Assembly (NCBI GenBank): GCA_030762175.1
Contig: CM060831.1
Span: 33,328,501 to 33,392,500, forward strand
DNA: 64,000 nucleotides
Direction of reading: 5' to 3'
DNA from: Metallyticus violacea
Lineage: Eukaryota; Arthropoda; Insecta; Mantodea; Metallyticidae
Under the pieces are notes generated by a model, which was not told the origin of the DNA, did no database searches, and saw only the letters and a list, made by a program, of their open reading frames with translations. Both the position numbers and the translations under genes were made by a program. Positions 32,206 through 42,885 of the stretch are shown here, in pieces (position 1 is the stretch's first letter; each line of letters opens with the position of its first letter).

Positions 32206-33422
32206 AATAATAATTGCATGCAGCAAGATACGTGACATTGTGCATTTCTTGACACCTCTAATTTATGTGTCTTATGTTTTTACAATTTATATACAGAGCA
32301 ATTAAAAATATAATATAGAACTTTGGGGACTGACTTGTTCTGTACAGAATTCAGAATACATTTCAATGCATAAGTTCAATTCAGATTATTTCTATTTTCA
32401 TCTTGCGCCAAAACAGTTAAGTTCTTATTTCCATGCCTTTTTGCTGCATTGCTGTTATGTGCTAAATTGGGTCAGTTTAAGAATATTCACTTAATACTAG
32501 GTTTCGTTATACTTATGTTCGTTTTTGACAATATTTTTTAAATATCTGTATTTTGCAGTTCGGCACCAGAACCGAAAATTGCTAATTTGAGTATATTTTT
32601 GTTATGGGCTAAATTGTCACTTTAAGTTGGGTTCTCATGAAGTTGGTTGATGTTTTATGCATTTCAGATTTTTTTATTAAATTTTTATGCATTGGTCTTC
32701 CGAAAACCTAAGGAGAAATCAGCTCATTTCAGTACCTTTTTTTTTTTTTTTGTGAACTTGAGCAATAACAAACTCTACAAGTATACGGTACATAGCATAA
32801 GTTTAACCTAATTAAAAAAAAAAAAAAACTAAATTTGTCTATAACATAGTACTAAAAATTCCATAACAAATAGTGGTTTTAATGATAATCAACACTTTTA
32901 CAATGACAGCTCTGATTGATTGAAATTCAATGTAATGTTATACCGCATTGATCGGGTATTTAATATAATAGTTAACATTGCCATCGGGTATGTTGTTTAT
33001 AAAGTATGACACCTGTTTCTCTTAACCCGAGAAAGATAGTTCATTTGAAGGATTTTTGTTTAGGTAAATGTTGCTATAGCGATATTTTTTTCTGTCATAA
33101 TCAGTTTACTTTTGCACAGTCTTGTAACTCAGGGTTTTAACCGCTTGTTAATTCTTTAGCTTTTGCAGCTGCCATAAAAAGAAGCAAAAGGTCGTTAACA
33201 GGTTCTCCCGGTCTCGATTTACATTAAGGGATTATTCACACGTATGTAAACATAAGCGCTTGAGAAAGATTATATAATGGAGATATTCACAACTGAAAGT
33301 CCCAGAATACGACGCTCTTCTTCGACAAATTCATGCCGCTGCAACCCGTTTATTGTAAACGAGTTATATGGTGATCAATGTCATTATAAACTAATGTCGT
33401 TTGTTTCATAAACAAAGATTAA
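32206..33422. other. Stretch without recognised gene
   Basis: The stretch is AT-rich, with a T14-type run near 32740 and an A14-type run near 32815. No gene or known transposon is recognised. Confidence 0.45.
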
Positions 33423-33675
33423 CAAGCCTCGTGGCCTGGTGGTAGCGTTTATGACTATTATTCCACAAGTCCTGGATTCGATTCCCAGTCAGGGTAAGCT
33501 ATCTGGGTAAGGTTTTTTCCGGAGGGTTTTCTTGCCGTGAGAAGGTGAATGCTAGATAGCTCTAAGGCCCCAAGGACCCCGTGCTTTTGCGCCATCATAA
33601 ATCCGTTTCATTCATAATTACAGATTTACATCTACAGAACAGAAGACCAATGCAGTCAGAAGCGACAATAAATAA
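33423..33675 (+). mobile_element. SINE family C
   Basis: The head CTCGTGGCCTGGTGGTAGCG contains box A and CTGGATTCGATTCCCAGTCA contains box B. The body has AAGGTTTTTTCCGGAGGG, GAGAAGGTGAATGCTAGATA and TACAGATTTACATCTACAGA, and it ends in an AATAAATAA-rich tail. Both copies in the window are on the plus strand, 1.2 kb apart. Confidence 0.88.
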
Positions 33676-34661
33676 CACATTAAAAAGATGTGCATCTGAA
33701 ATTAATTATTAAAACAGTCAAAGACAGGTATTAAAACACAAACAACCAATTAAAATTTTGGATCTGCAAGTGTTTTGTTGTGATGTTGCAATTGGCGCAA
33801 ACATAAAACTCTGCAAGGTTTATAATCAAAATACTTTTATCTACCTTTTGCAACCATATTTGAATGAATGCACAGTCGGCATGGAAACTTTTCAGACAGG
33901 GGGGATGGGTGCGTGAGTCGGGCGGTAATTAGGGGTGTTGGTGGCGGAGACACGGTCTCCAGTTTTGTCAACACATCGCCGATGGCGCTATTGTGTTGAT
34001 AGTACTCTGGCAAGCTTCAGAATTTCCTATAACGTTCTTGCTTACCACCCCATTGTCTAAACATTTTCACTTCGACTATAAAGAATGTTTTAAAAGCACC
34101 AAAACCGCTTCAAGGCAGGCAAAATGACCTTAAACTTTTTTTGGTCTGGCCTGGTGGCATGCCCTTTTGTTCTTGTTATAAAAACGTTCATCATTGCTGG
34201 AACGTCATTTAGAAAGGTTAAATTAATGGAAATCTTTGTCATGGTGAATCCTCACCGTAGGAAAGTACAGAGAGGAAAACGTATAATGCTATATTCTCTG
34301 ATAGGAAAAAACTTGCAATCCGCCATATTTTAGACATTATTTAAAGATAAATTTAGTTTGCGGATCACAAAATAATGATTGGAAAAGTTTCACCTCTAAA
34401 CGAAAGCATAAACAAAAACATGGGCAGCCTTAAGGTCACATGCCCTCCAAACTGCATATTAGTTAACATTTTCTTCACTTTCTTCAAACATGACTGCATA
34501 GCGTTACTGGAATGTCTGATGAGAACTGACAACATAGAGATGGTCACAAGTCTTTTTCGTACAATCCAAGAGTTCTGTACTTACTTGCCTTCAGTTAAAC
34601 GGTGGTGTATGGTTAGACACGCATTTGTGGGCTCAATGGTCACGATGAATTTGTGACCATA
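33676..34661. other. Stretch without recognised gene
   Basis: It includes a G-rich interval at about 33895-33960. Open frames at 34124-34333 and 34375-34656 have no motif I recognise. Confidence 0.4.
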
Positions 34662-35918
34662 TACGAGGTCCAAAAGTTTCTGGCCTAACCATTTTCTAGG
34701 TATGATAAGACAAAAAAAAACTATATATCACTTTTCAATATAGTTACATTTTATTGTAATACACTTCTCACATCTTTGAATTAACATTTCAATTCCCCCC
34801 CCCCCAAAATAGTGAGAAGTCTTGTCTGCAAAATGAGCATAAATAGCATCCATCACTTCTTCGTCACACTTAAATTAAATTAAGAGGAAATAGTCACCGA
34901 TAGCTAGATCTAGGCTATAGGGTGAATGGTCGATCTCTCTGAAGTACATTTCTTTACAGCTTCCTTTGCAACAAGAGCTGTGTGCACAGGCGCGTTGTCG
35001 TGAAGAAGGCGCACGCCACTACTCAGCTTTCCTCGCCTTTTCTCTTTTATGGAAGCACGTAATCTGTGCAGCAGGCCAGCATAGTACTCCCCATTTACTG
35101 TGGTGTTCTTCTCCTTGAAGTCAATGAAGAGTATTCCTTCACAGTCCCAAAAGTTTGTGGCCATGATTTTCTTTGGTTGTCTGAGTGACCTTGGCCTTTA
35201 GAGGCGATGCTCGCCAGGTTTACGCCACTCCAATGGTTCTCTTTTGGACAAGGGGTCATAGTAGAGAACCATAGTTTCATCTCCTGTAACAATGGTTTGC
35301 AGAACTTCTCTCTTGTTGCCACGGCAGAGCTGTAAAAATGCCTGACAACAGATGACTCGTTTCTGCTTTTGGACTAAGGAAAGAAGTCTAAATACCCATC
35401 TTGGACTAACCTTATTCATGTTTAAATGTTCATAAATGATTCGAAGGACTGTTGTTTAAGAAAGGCCCAACTTGCTGCTATTTCTGTAACTGTCAGCCGC
35501 CGGTCTTCCATAATTTCTCCTTCCACAAGAGCGATCGATGTTTTCAGGAGTGAGCACCTCCAAGGGCCAACCTGCAGGCTCTTTGTCTTCAGTGCTTTCT
35601 CCACCCATTCGAAAATGTTTGGCCCATTCTTTTACTGTAGAAAATGAGGGGTATGCTTCCCCATATACATCGTCCAATCGCTGTTTAATTTTCATTTGAA
35701 GGAAGTCCTTCTTTTGTGAATAACTTAATAACAGCTCGATGTTCCATTTTGAACATTTCACAATCTTCTACATATAGCCTTCTTTATGCCACTATATCTG
35801 AACAATTGAACACAGCGGAGCGGAAGTTACAGGTGCAATTATTTACTTAACAGATAAGGACACCAGGTTTTTGTGAAGGCGTTAAACCCTTATCGGCGAA
35901 GCCGGAAACTCCCTCGTG
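34662..35918 (-). mobile_element. Mariner transposon, 1.26 kb, with TA target sites
   Basis: TA at 34660-34661 and 35919-35920 flanks inverted ends TACGAGGTCCAAAAGTTTCT and CACGAGGGAGTTTCCGGC (read inward). The minus strand encodes a mariner-type transposase in pieces and lies in the direction expected for the inverted ends. The copy spans the normal full length but contains frameshifts and at least one in-frame stop. C11 at 34795-34805 lies within it. Confidence 0.92.
34790..35761 (-). pseudogene. Mariner transposase pseudogene (DD34D type)
   Basis: The N-terminal frame (35761 downward) has a helix-turn-helix region with IKQRLDDVYGEAYPSFSTVK and the linker region GGESTEDKEPAGWP. The first catalytic aspartate is in VTGDETMVLYYDP (about 35300). 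FWDCEGILFIDF follows (about 35150), then the second aspartate in LHDNAPVHTA (about 35000). The third lies in HSPYSLDLAIGDY (about 34915-34880, in another frame). Spacing between the last two fits D-34-D. Frame changes near 35450, 35200 and 34910 and a stop near 34862 inactivate it. Confidence 0.9.
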
Positions 35919-35920
35919 TA

Positions 35921-37495
35921 TGTAAATCGTACTCACTTTTGAAACAGAAGGTGCCACCTTCTTTTATCTGCCACATTGAAAACAGTATGACTTACGCCTT
36001 TTAGACAGTGAACCTCAACCACCAGCTCAGAGTGTTTGAGGGGGGTAAGAAAGACGTGCTGTTAACTTGAGGTTATTGCCAATTTGCCGTTGCCAGTGCT
36101 CTTCTCTCTGTTTGAATTCTTTGTGAAGTGGCTGATATAAAAAAAAATGTAGCCAGTTTGTAATTTTCTCAAGAAGAGAAATTGCATTGTAAATATCTGT
36201 GAAATAAATGTGTCAGTAGTATAGAGACAGTTGTTCCCTGTAAATTGTCGCATAAAACTATAATAAAAATACTGGATAAATGCGGTGGAATTAGGTCAAA
36301 TGAAAGACAGGAAGACTGGGTTGAATTCTGTGTCACCGTGCTAGATCCTATAGTTAACAGAATGAGTGTCACTTATGGAAATATTTATACTTGCTCTGTA
36401 ACATTTACAGGAATTGATGCTTGTAATTGTGAGATTAAAGATTAGAAATAATAAAACAGTTGAGGCCATTGTCTCAAAAGTTTACACTTTGAGGTTTGCG
36501 AGGTTCATGCACAGTGCCACAGAATTAATTATAAAACACATGCCCCCACTTATTTTCGAGTTCGCGGACAGCCACTGAACAGCTAATGTAATAGTAGAGT
36601 TCAAATAGTAAACAGAACTTGTATAAAACCAAACGAACCTTTCTGGAGGTGTTTATTTCTGATACGATAATGATGTAACGAAAGTAAAACCCGTCAAGTG
36701 ACTTCGCATGAGTTGGCCTGCACTTGCAACGTTTGGAAGACAAACTACTTTCACGAGTTGCAGTTCATATCACACATCAGTTTGAGCATGGCATCTTTCT
36801 CGTTTTCTTTTGAGGCACTATCGTTAAAGAAGCTAAAACTATATCATCGTGCAATTAAAACATTTTAAAACGATTAATGGAAGCGTAATCTTCATCAAAA
36901 AATTATGTTGTTACTTATTTGTCTTGTCTTATCTAGAATACTATTAATATTCCTGCTTATGGGAAGAACTCGATTGCGTGTGGCGAAGGATAACGCACTT
37001 CTCACTACTGAAACCAAGAGTAAAAGATATGCCGACCTGTGTGTAATTAGAATTAACATCCTATCAAAAACACTAATTTCTTAAACAAAATGTGAATTAT
37101 TTAATCCATTTTGCGTTTCATAAAATCTCAAAAATAATAATGCCGTATGCTGGAACCTGCAGGTATGTTTAATAACAATTTTTGCAGTACAATGTATCAT
37201 TGGAATGTTAGTAACAACAGCACCAGCTGCAGCAACAAAGCAACAATAATGGTAATAATAACACAATGTTGGAACCCTGAAGCTTGCTGGATGCAAGGGA
37301 GGGAATTGCATCGACTTAAACTAATTTTTGTGATATCATGTTACAAAATAAAATCACTTTTAATGTCTGTTTTGACACAGTATTTATAGATAAGATATTG
37401 GAATAGTTTATGATCTGTAAGCAAAAACACTTAAGAAGAATGACATTGATAAAAGATAGTATTACACACGTTGTTTCGGAATTACTTGGCATAAG
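35921..37495. other. Stretch without recognised gene
   Basis: No splice-bounded exon or transposon is recognised. Open frames at 36245-36445 (DWVEFCVTVLDPIVNRMSVT) and 37147-37389 resemble nothing I know. Confidence 0.4.
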
Positions 37496-37499
37496 GAAC

Positions 37500-39450
37500 A
37501 AAAATTACAAAGAAAAAGACTAAAAATATGAAACGATGACATAGAAAAACTTGTTAGAGAAAGAAACAGGCATATTTAAAATATTTGAATTCCAGAACAA
37601 CCGAACATTTAATTAAATATAAGAAAATACGAACTATTGTCTGAAAATCAGTACGCAAAATTAAGAGATAAAATATAACTCATATAGAGCATGATACACG
37701 TAGTTGACCAGAAAAGGCCTATAAAACATAATTACGAAGATAAAAACAATTTTAAATTAAATACAATTTCAGAAGAGAAATAGCATATTTTCAAGGTTTG
37801 TGGACTAAACTAATGAAGATAAACTTTTAATATTAACAGATGAAAATGTATATTTAATTTAGATTAAAGAGTTAATATTTACCGTAAATTATCTGAAAAA
37901 ACAAGAAAACATCTAGCATAGACAACAATAATGGTGTAATAAAATATCGTCTCTTAAATTTATTAAATATTTGTTGGAAGTTTGGCTTTTGTCTGAAGAA
38001 TGAAGAATAGCACAAATATAAGCCATATATAAAAATGATCGTCACAATTGCAAAAGAGTTGGAGGGAAATACGTTTTTTGAATATTTGTTTTAAAATGTA
38101 TGTACGCACCATTTTAAAATCTCATCTTAATTTAATATTGGAAAATATAATATCAGAATCCCAAAACGGATTTAAAAAGGATAGAGCGTACTGAAATGGT
38201 ATATTTATAATTAACTAGATATTGGAGAAGAAATGTGTCAACTTATATGGCATTCATATATTTTAAAAATGCTTTTGACATAATTAGCAGAAATAGGCTA
38301 TAAAATATAAAGAGAAAATATGTGATAACGGTTATAGTTTATATATATAAACTACCTGGAATGAATAATTTAATTGCAAATAGTGACAACTATAAGTAGA
38401 GGAGTAAGACATGGGTGCCCTTTGTCACCATCATTGTATATCGTATATTTTAACGACCCTTTAATTAACTGACAGAAGAATTAGATTCACATTTTAAAAT
38501 TAAAAGTACATAGATACGTTGTTATTTTCGGATGATCCGTTTCACATATCTGATTCAGAGGATATTTAAAAAACTGTTTGAACTAAAAAAATTATTCAAA
38601 ATATAGTTTTGACTATATACAGAAAAAGGCTTAGTCTTTAGAGTATCATATACTATAAGAGCCCAAATTATATTTAACACGTTAACCGTTTTAATTCACT
38701 TGGTTGTTATAATTACTATTTAAAAAAAAAACATATATCTCTAAAACACTTCATAAAGGTATTAAAATAAACAAATCATCGAAAAATACCAGGTCAGAAA
38801 TTAAAAGTAAATTTTATAAGGTTATGTCTGTTCCTATTCTGTTGCATGGTTGTAAATTTTGGACAAAAAAAGAGAAACTCTTGAAAGTAGTCGAAAACAT
38901 TTAAAACTATAGCAGTATAAATTCTTTTAAATAAAAAAGCAAATGAAAATGGGGAAGAATTTAGTGCCTTTCAATTAAAAGATAAAATAACATTGTAGAG
39001 AAAGCTTCTTCTTCTTCTTCTTCTTCTTCTTCTTCTTTTTTTTTTTTTTTTGAGTAGGGTTTAACACCCGTTTTTACTACTGAGGCACTACAGGCGGCGG
39101 ACACTGATGAAATGAAATGATAAATTGGGAAAGGATATTTTTTTTTAAGGAAGGAAGCGGCATTTGCCAGTTATGAGGACTGAGGAAAATCTGGAAAAAA
39201 CCCCAGTCAGTAAGAACGGTCCTGGTGGGATTCGAACCCCCGACCTCCCGCTCACGAGTCCGCGCCCTAACGACCTCGGCCACCCGTGGCGGTGAGGAAG
39301 AATTGGATTGAACATATTGAAAGAATGCGTAATACCAAAAATAATTTTAGTGTATAAACCAATCGTAACAGAAGTGTTGGTAGACCAAGGAAACGTTGGT
39401 TAAAACCTTTTTAAAAATCGACATATATTAGATCGGAACAAACATCGTAG
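37500..39450 (+). mobile_element. Decayed non-LTR retrotransposon with nested SINE
   Basis: RT motifs survive in order despite many stops. They are SQNGFKKDRA (about 38157), YMAFIYFKNAFDI (about 38250), SRGVRHGCPLSPSLYIVYFND (motif B, about 38394) and LLFSDDP (motif C, about 38520). PILLHGCKFW follows (about 38832). After a SINE insertion come WIEHIERMR (about 39307) and the typical C-terminal GRPRKRW (about 39378). Its ends are not defined. Confidence 0.8.
39006..39293 (-). mobile_element. SINE family A nested in the non-LTR element
   Basis: Read on the minus strand, the head is CGCCACGGGTGGCCGAGGTC with box B GGGGTTCGAATCCC. The central block follows, then the end AAAACGGGTGTTAAACCC with an A tail, then (GAA)n, which is the plus-strand T run at 39036-39051 and TTC repeat at 39006-39035. 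It splits the C-terminal coding region of the LINE. Confidence 0.92.
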
Positions 39451-39459
39451 GCTTAAACA

Positions 39460-40689
39460 CTGTAATGTTGTTGGTGATGAATTTATGATGAATAGTTTAC
39501 TTAATCTCCTGTTTTTGACTAAATAGAGCCGCTTTTAATAGAAGAGCATGCGTCAATTATCAGTTCTTTAAATAAACGGAGAAAGTTTATTGATGACCTG
39601 TGCTGATAAATGTTAGCTGTTTCTACATAAGAAACTGCAATAAACAATTACAACATTAAGTAAATTATTAATTTTAATATTAATAAATATTTGTTGAAGT
39701 CCTTACGTAACATGTTTTTAAAGGTAAGCCTTGCACTGCTTCTCACTTGTTCTTTACAATATTTAACTTTTAATACAATCTACGTTTAAAAACTTTTCAA
39801 ATTTTGTTTATTTCGGGTTGTTAAATGAAGGTTACTGATCAACATTGTGTTTTCGTTCCACTGTATGTACATGATACGTATAGTTGAAACCACCAAGGTC
39901 TAGTCTCACGCTGCAACCAGATCTTTGGTAGCAAACAGGTGTTATGAAAAGCACGGTTGTATTTCTAAAGATTATCGAGGTTATTTTCGTAGAAAGCATG
40001 ACGAAAGAGGATGAACTTTAAAATCAAACACTGATAGCTTTATAACAAAATATTAATATTTAAATATTTTATGTACCATGTAAGCACGAAATTCATTCAT
40101 CACGTTGCATAACATTTTCTTCAAAAGCCGTTATGTTAGAAATCCATTTCGTCAGTCAGCACATTCTCTTTATCAACGCAACGCCTCTCCCAAGAAAAAT
40201 AATTGTGGTACAAAATACTGGTGAATTTGCTTTGGTAATTTTTATGTCAAAGAACTTTAATGTCGGTTATTCTGCACATCTAATATATGGAAGTATATAA
40301 ATATGATAAACAGGTTCTGCTTTCATCGGTATGCATCTTTGGCTTTGTATTTGCACGTGGTTTTCTGTTTCAATCCATGTTTTAATTTTAACGTTTTGTA
40401 AACGATATTATGTAACAATAATTTTTTTCCTGCTTTTATTTTAGGGTGAAGAAGTTCCAACTTTCACAGGTAACTTTCTGCTTCAAATTGGATGTTTCCC
40501 ATATAATCAGTTTTTTGTAAGAACATATCAAAGGAAAACCGGAAGTAATATAATTTGTTAAGATATTAGTCATTATCCTTTACGGCAAGTTTTGCCAACT
40601 GCAAGTTATTCCGAGTTATACTATACCCTCAGAGCACAGCAGCAAAGGATTGCAGTATGTTATCTAACGATCGATAGCGTTATGTTATA
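39460..40689. other. Stretch without recognised gene
   Basis: The stretch is AT-rich. At 40425-40480 there is an excellent polypyrimidine tract and acceptor (TTTTATTTTAG) followed 25 bases later by CAG|GTAACT. This looks like a tiny exon but does not continue the ankyrin frame. Confidence 0.4.
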
Positions 40690-41130
40690 ACTATTCTGAA
40701 ACCCTGTCCGCCATTTAACAATGAAGTGATTTGCAAACCTCATAGGTTTGCCTCGGCGTTAGCATCCCCTGCTTTACGGCACAGGCTACTAACCTTTTTC
40801 CACTTCATTCCAACATTTTCTTGGTCTTGCAACGTTTCGAATTCCAAAAGTTCTAATGTTTAATACTAATTTAGGTAGACCATCTCTGGCATTGTATTTA
40901 TGTGGGACAAGCTGTTCTTATATTTCTGAGCCTCGTGTACAGTTAATTCTATGTTTAACTCCTCTCTAATTTCTTAATTTCTAAGACCATCTCCTTCATA
41001 AGTCGCAAAGATATCATCTCTGATTTCTGCATTCTTTTTATTTCCTTTTTACAGGGGTCCATGTTTCACTCCCACAAAGTACACACTATTAAGTTGCAAC
41101 ATTATAAAATCGTAACTGTATGTCTCAGAA
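40690..41130 (-). pseudogene. Non-LTR retrotransposon C-terminal remnant
   Basis: The minus-strand frames give LCGSETWTP near 41075 (the YGSETW motif after RT). Further on come ELNIELTVHEAQKYKNSL, RNVARPRKCWNEVE and then AGDANAEANL. This order is typical of arthropod LINE C-termini. It is closely similar in sequence to 41870-42230 but on the opposite strand. Confidence 0.7.
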
Positions 41131-41689
41131 AATTCCTTTTTATACTATCATATATTGCTTGGAATCCATGTACTCTGTTAAAATATCTATACCATTGTGA
41201 AGTATTATATTACAACCTATATATTTAAAATATGATGTGTTAAAGTACCGTACTATATTTTAATACATTTGCATGTTAGGTTTTAACAATTATTATTAAC
41301 AGAAAAAATATTTCTCAAATATATTAAATTAAACATTGACTTATTTTAGTTTTATTTGACTTTTTTTTTCAGTTTTAGTTGGCTGTTTTAATTGACAGTT
41401 TTCAATACGGTGATATTGCACTATTTCGGAGAAGTTTTTATTTTTGATACGAAAAGAAATATCTGAAAAAATAAAGGGATGAACAATTATACGTTTAAAT
41501 AATCCTTGCTATAAGAGAGACCTTAGAAATATAGCAGCAGCCGTGTAATATAGACCAAGGCAGAGATTTTCAAATAAACAAGCCCTGAAATCGTTTACTG
41601 ATCAACAAACAACATCTGCACCACAACACTCCCACCACTCCTACCCCCTCGCACTTCTAACTGTTCTGTGCCTGTCAAGACACTTCATT

Positions 41690-41735
41690 CAGTTCTCTGA
41701 AGATGCTGGCCATAGTAGCCAGCGAAAGATTTGGT
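41690..41735 (+). ncRNA. Hammerhead ribozyme-like motif, second form
   Basis: CTGAAGA is at 41697-41703. A perfect 6-bp helix II, GCTGGC (41705-41710) with GCCAGC (41718-41723), is closed by CATAGTA. GAAA follows at 41724-41727. The ACNNGT palindrome of the other copies is absent (GATTTGG follows). Both core strands are intact, so it belongs to another Penelope-like or related family. Confidence 0.65.
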
Positions 41736-41869
41736 TTTCAAATTTCACAACCAATTTGCATATATTTTAGATATATACATTGTAATGTATATAATACCTC
41801 CCAAAGGTATGGAACAGAATATATGAATTCTAAGTAATGTGTGGCAGTATAAATATTACCTAAAAAATA

Positions 41870-42230
41870 AAAGCAGAAAATCCAGTTAAGCTATTATAAT
41901 GTAATAACTTTGCTGTATCTTCTTTATGGAAATGAACCCACTGTAAAAAGAAGATAGAAGTAATAAATACATCAAAGATGAAAGTATTGCGAGCGGTAAA
42001 GACCAGAAAAGATGACCTTAAAAATCGAGAAATTAGACAAGAGTAAACATTATAAAATAAACCGAACAAGAGGCTCAGAAATATAAGAACAATTGGTTCT
42101 TCCCATAAATAGGTTGCCAGATGATCATCTCCCTAAACTAGTATTCAATTATAGAACTTTTGGAGTTCGAAACGATGAAGCTGAAACAGGCTCTTAGCCT
42201 GGTATCGTAAAGCAGGTTGTCAACAACGAG
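41870..42230 (+). pseudogene. Non-LTR retrotransposon C-terminal remnant
   Basis: LYGNEPT-like sequence near 41925 (from CTTTATGGAAATGAACCCAC) is followed by MKVLRAVKTRKDD. The block GAGGCTCAGAAATATAAGAA recurs exactly in the complement of the 40690-41130 copy. FGVRNDEAE leads to the end. It is the same LINE family in the opposite orientation. Confidence 0.7.
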
Positions 42231-42589
42231 ATGGATCATTTAATTTCCAATTGGAGAACATATTTCCATAGACCTCGTAACGTAACGCTATCGATCGATA
42301 ACATGCTGCGATCCTTCGCTGCTGTGCTTTGCGGACGTAGTTTAATTCTACGTATAGATGAACTTCGTGAAAATATCGAAAATATTCTACACAATGTAAT
42401 AGTTCACTGGGATGATAAACCGTATGGAACATGCCATGCACAATGTGCATAAGGTAAACTCAAGACCAAATACCACAGTGGTCTTTGCTTTGAAGAGTAA
42501 GTGCATTCTTTATTTCCTTTAATAAGAATTTTTTAAACAATGTCTATACATGACCAGTTAGTTTTCTTCTTCCTTAACCGTTTTCCATC

Positions 42590-42885
42590 CTCCTCCGATA
42601 ATAGGACTTACCCTGGAACTTTCAAGCCAATCTATTGGGGAGATAGTTACATCAGGAAATACTCCAGCACACATATACACGGGGGGGGGGGAGGCTCCCT
42701 GAATAGATGGTCAGTCCGAAGGTGAATCCGGCATTTGTCCTTTCTGCAAATGGGGAAAGACCATTTCTGCAAACTGGGGAAGACCACGGAAAACCTCAGT
42801 TAGTCGGCCGCAGAATTTAAGCCTGGGACCTCTGGAATACGACTCCCAAGAATTACCTCTCAGCCATCTTGCTCGGCCAATTAGT
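42590..42885 (-). mobile_element. tRNA-headed SINE, family D
   Basis: On the minus strand GATGGCTGAGAGGTAATTC resembles box A and GGTCCCAGGCTTAAATTC box B. The body then has AACTGAGGTTTTCCGTGG and CAAATGCCGG, the same core blocks as family A, though the head differs. A G11 run at 42681-42691 lies inside. The ends are approximate. Confidence 0.6.

Noticed and set aside
40445..40469. Candidate next exon of the ankyrin gene (strong acceptor, then GGTGAAGAAGTTCC...CAG|GTAACT)
   Set aside because: In the phase left by exon 4 it reads a stop (TGA) at once. An internal acceptor would leave only 18 nt. It also lies outside the CpG-poor gene body.
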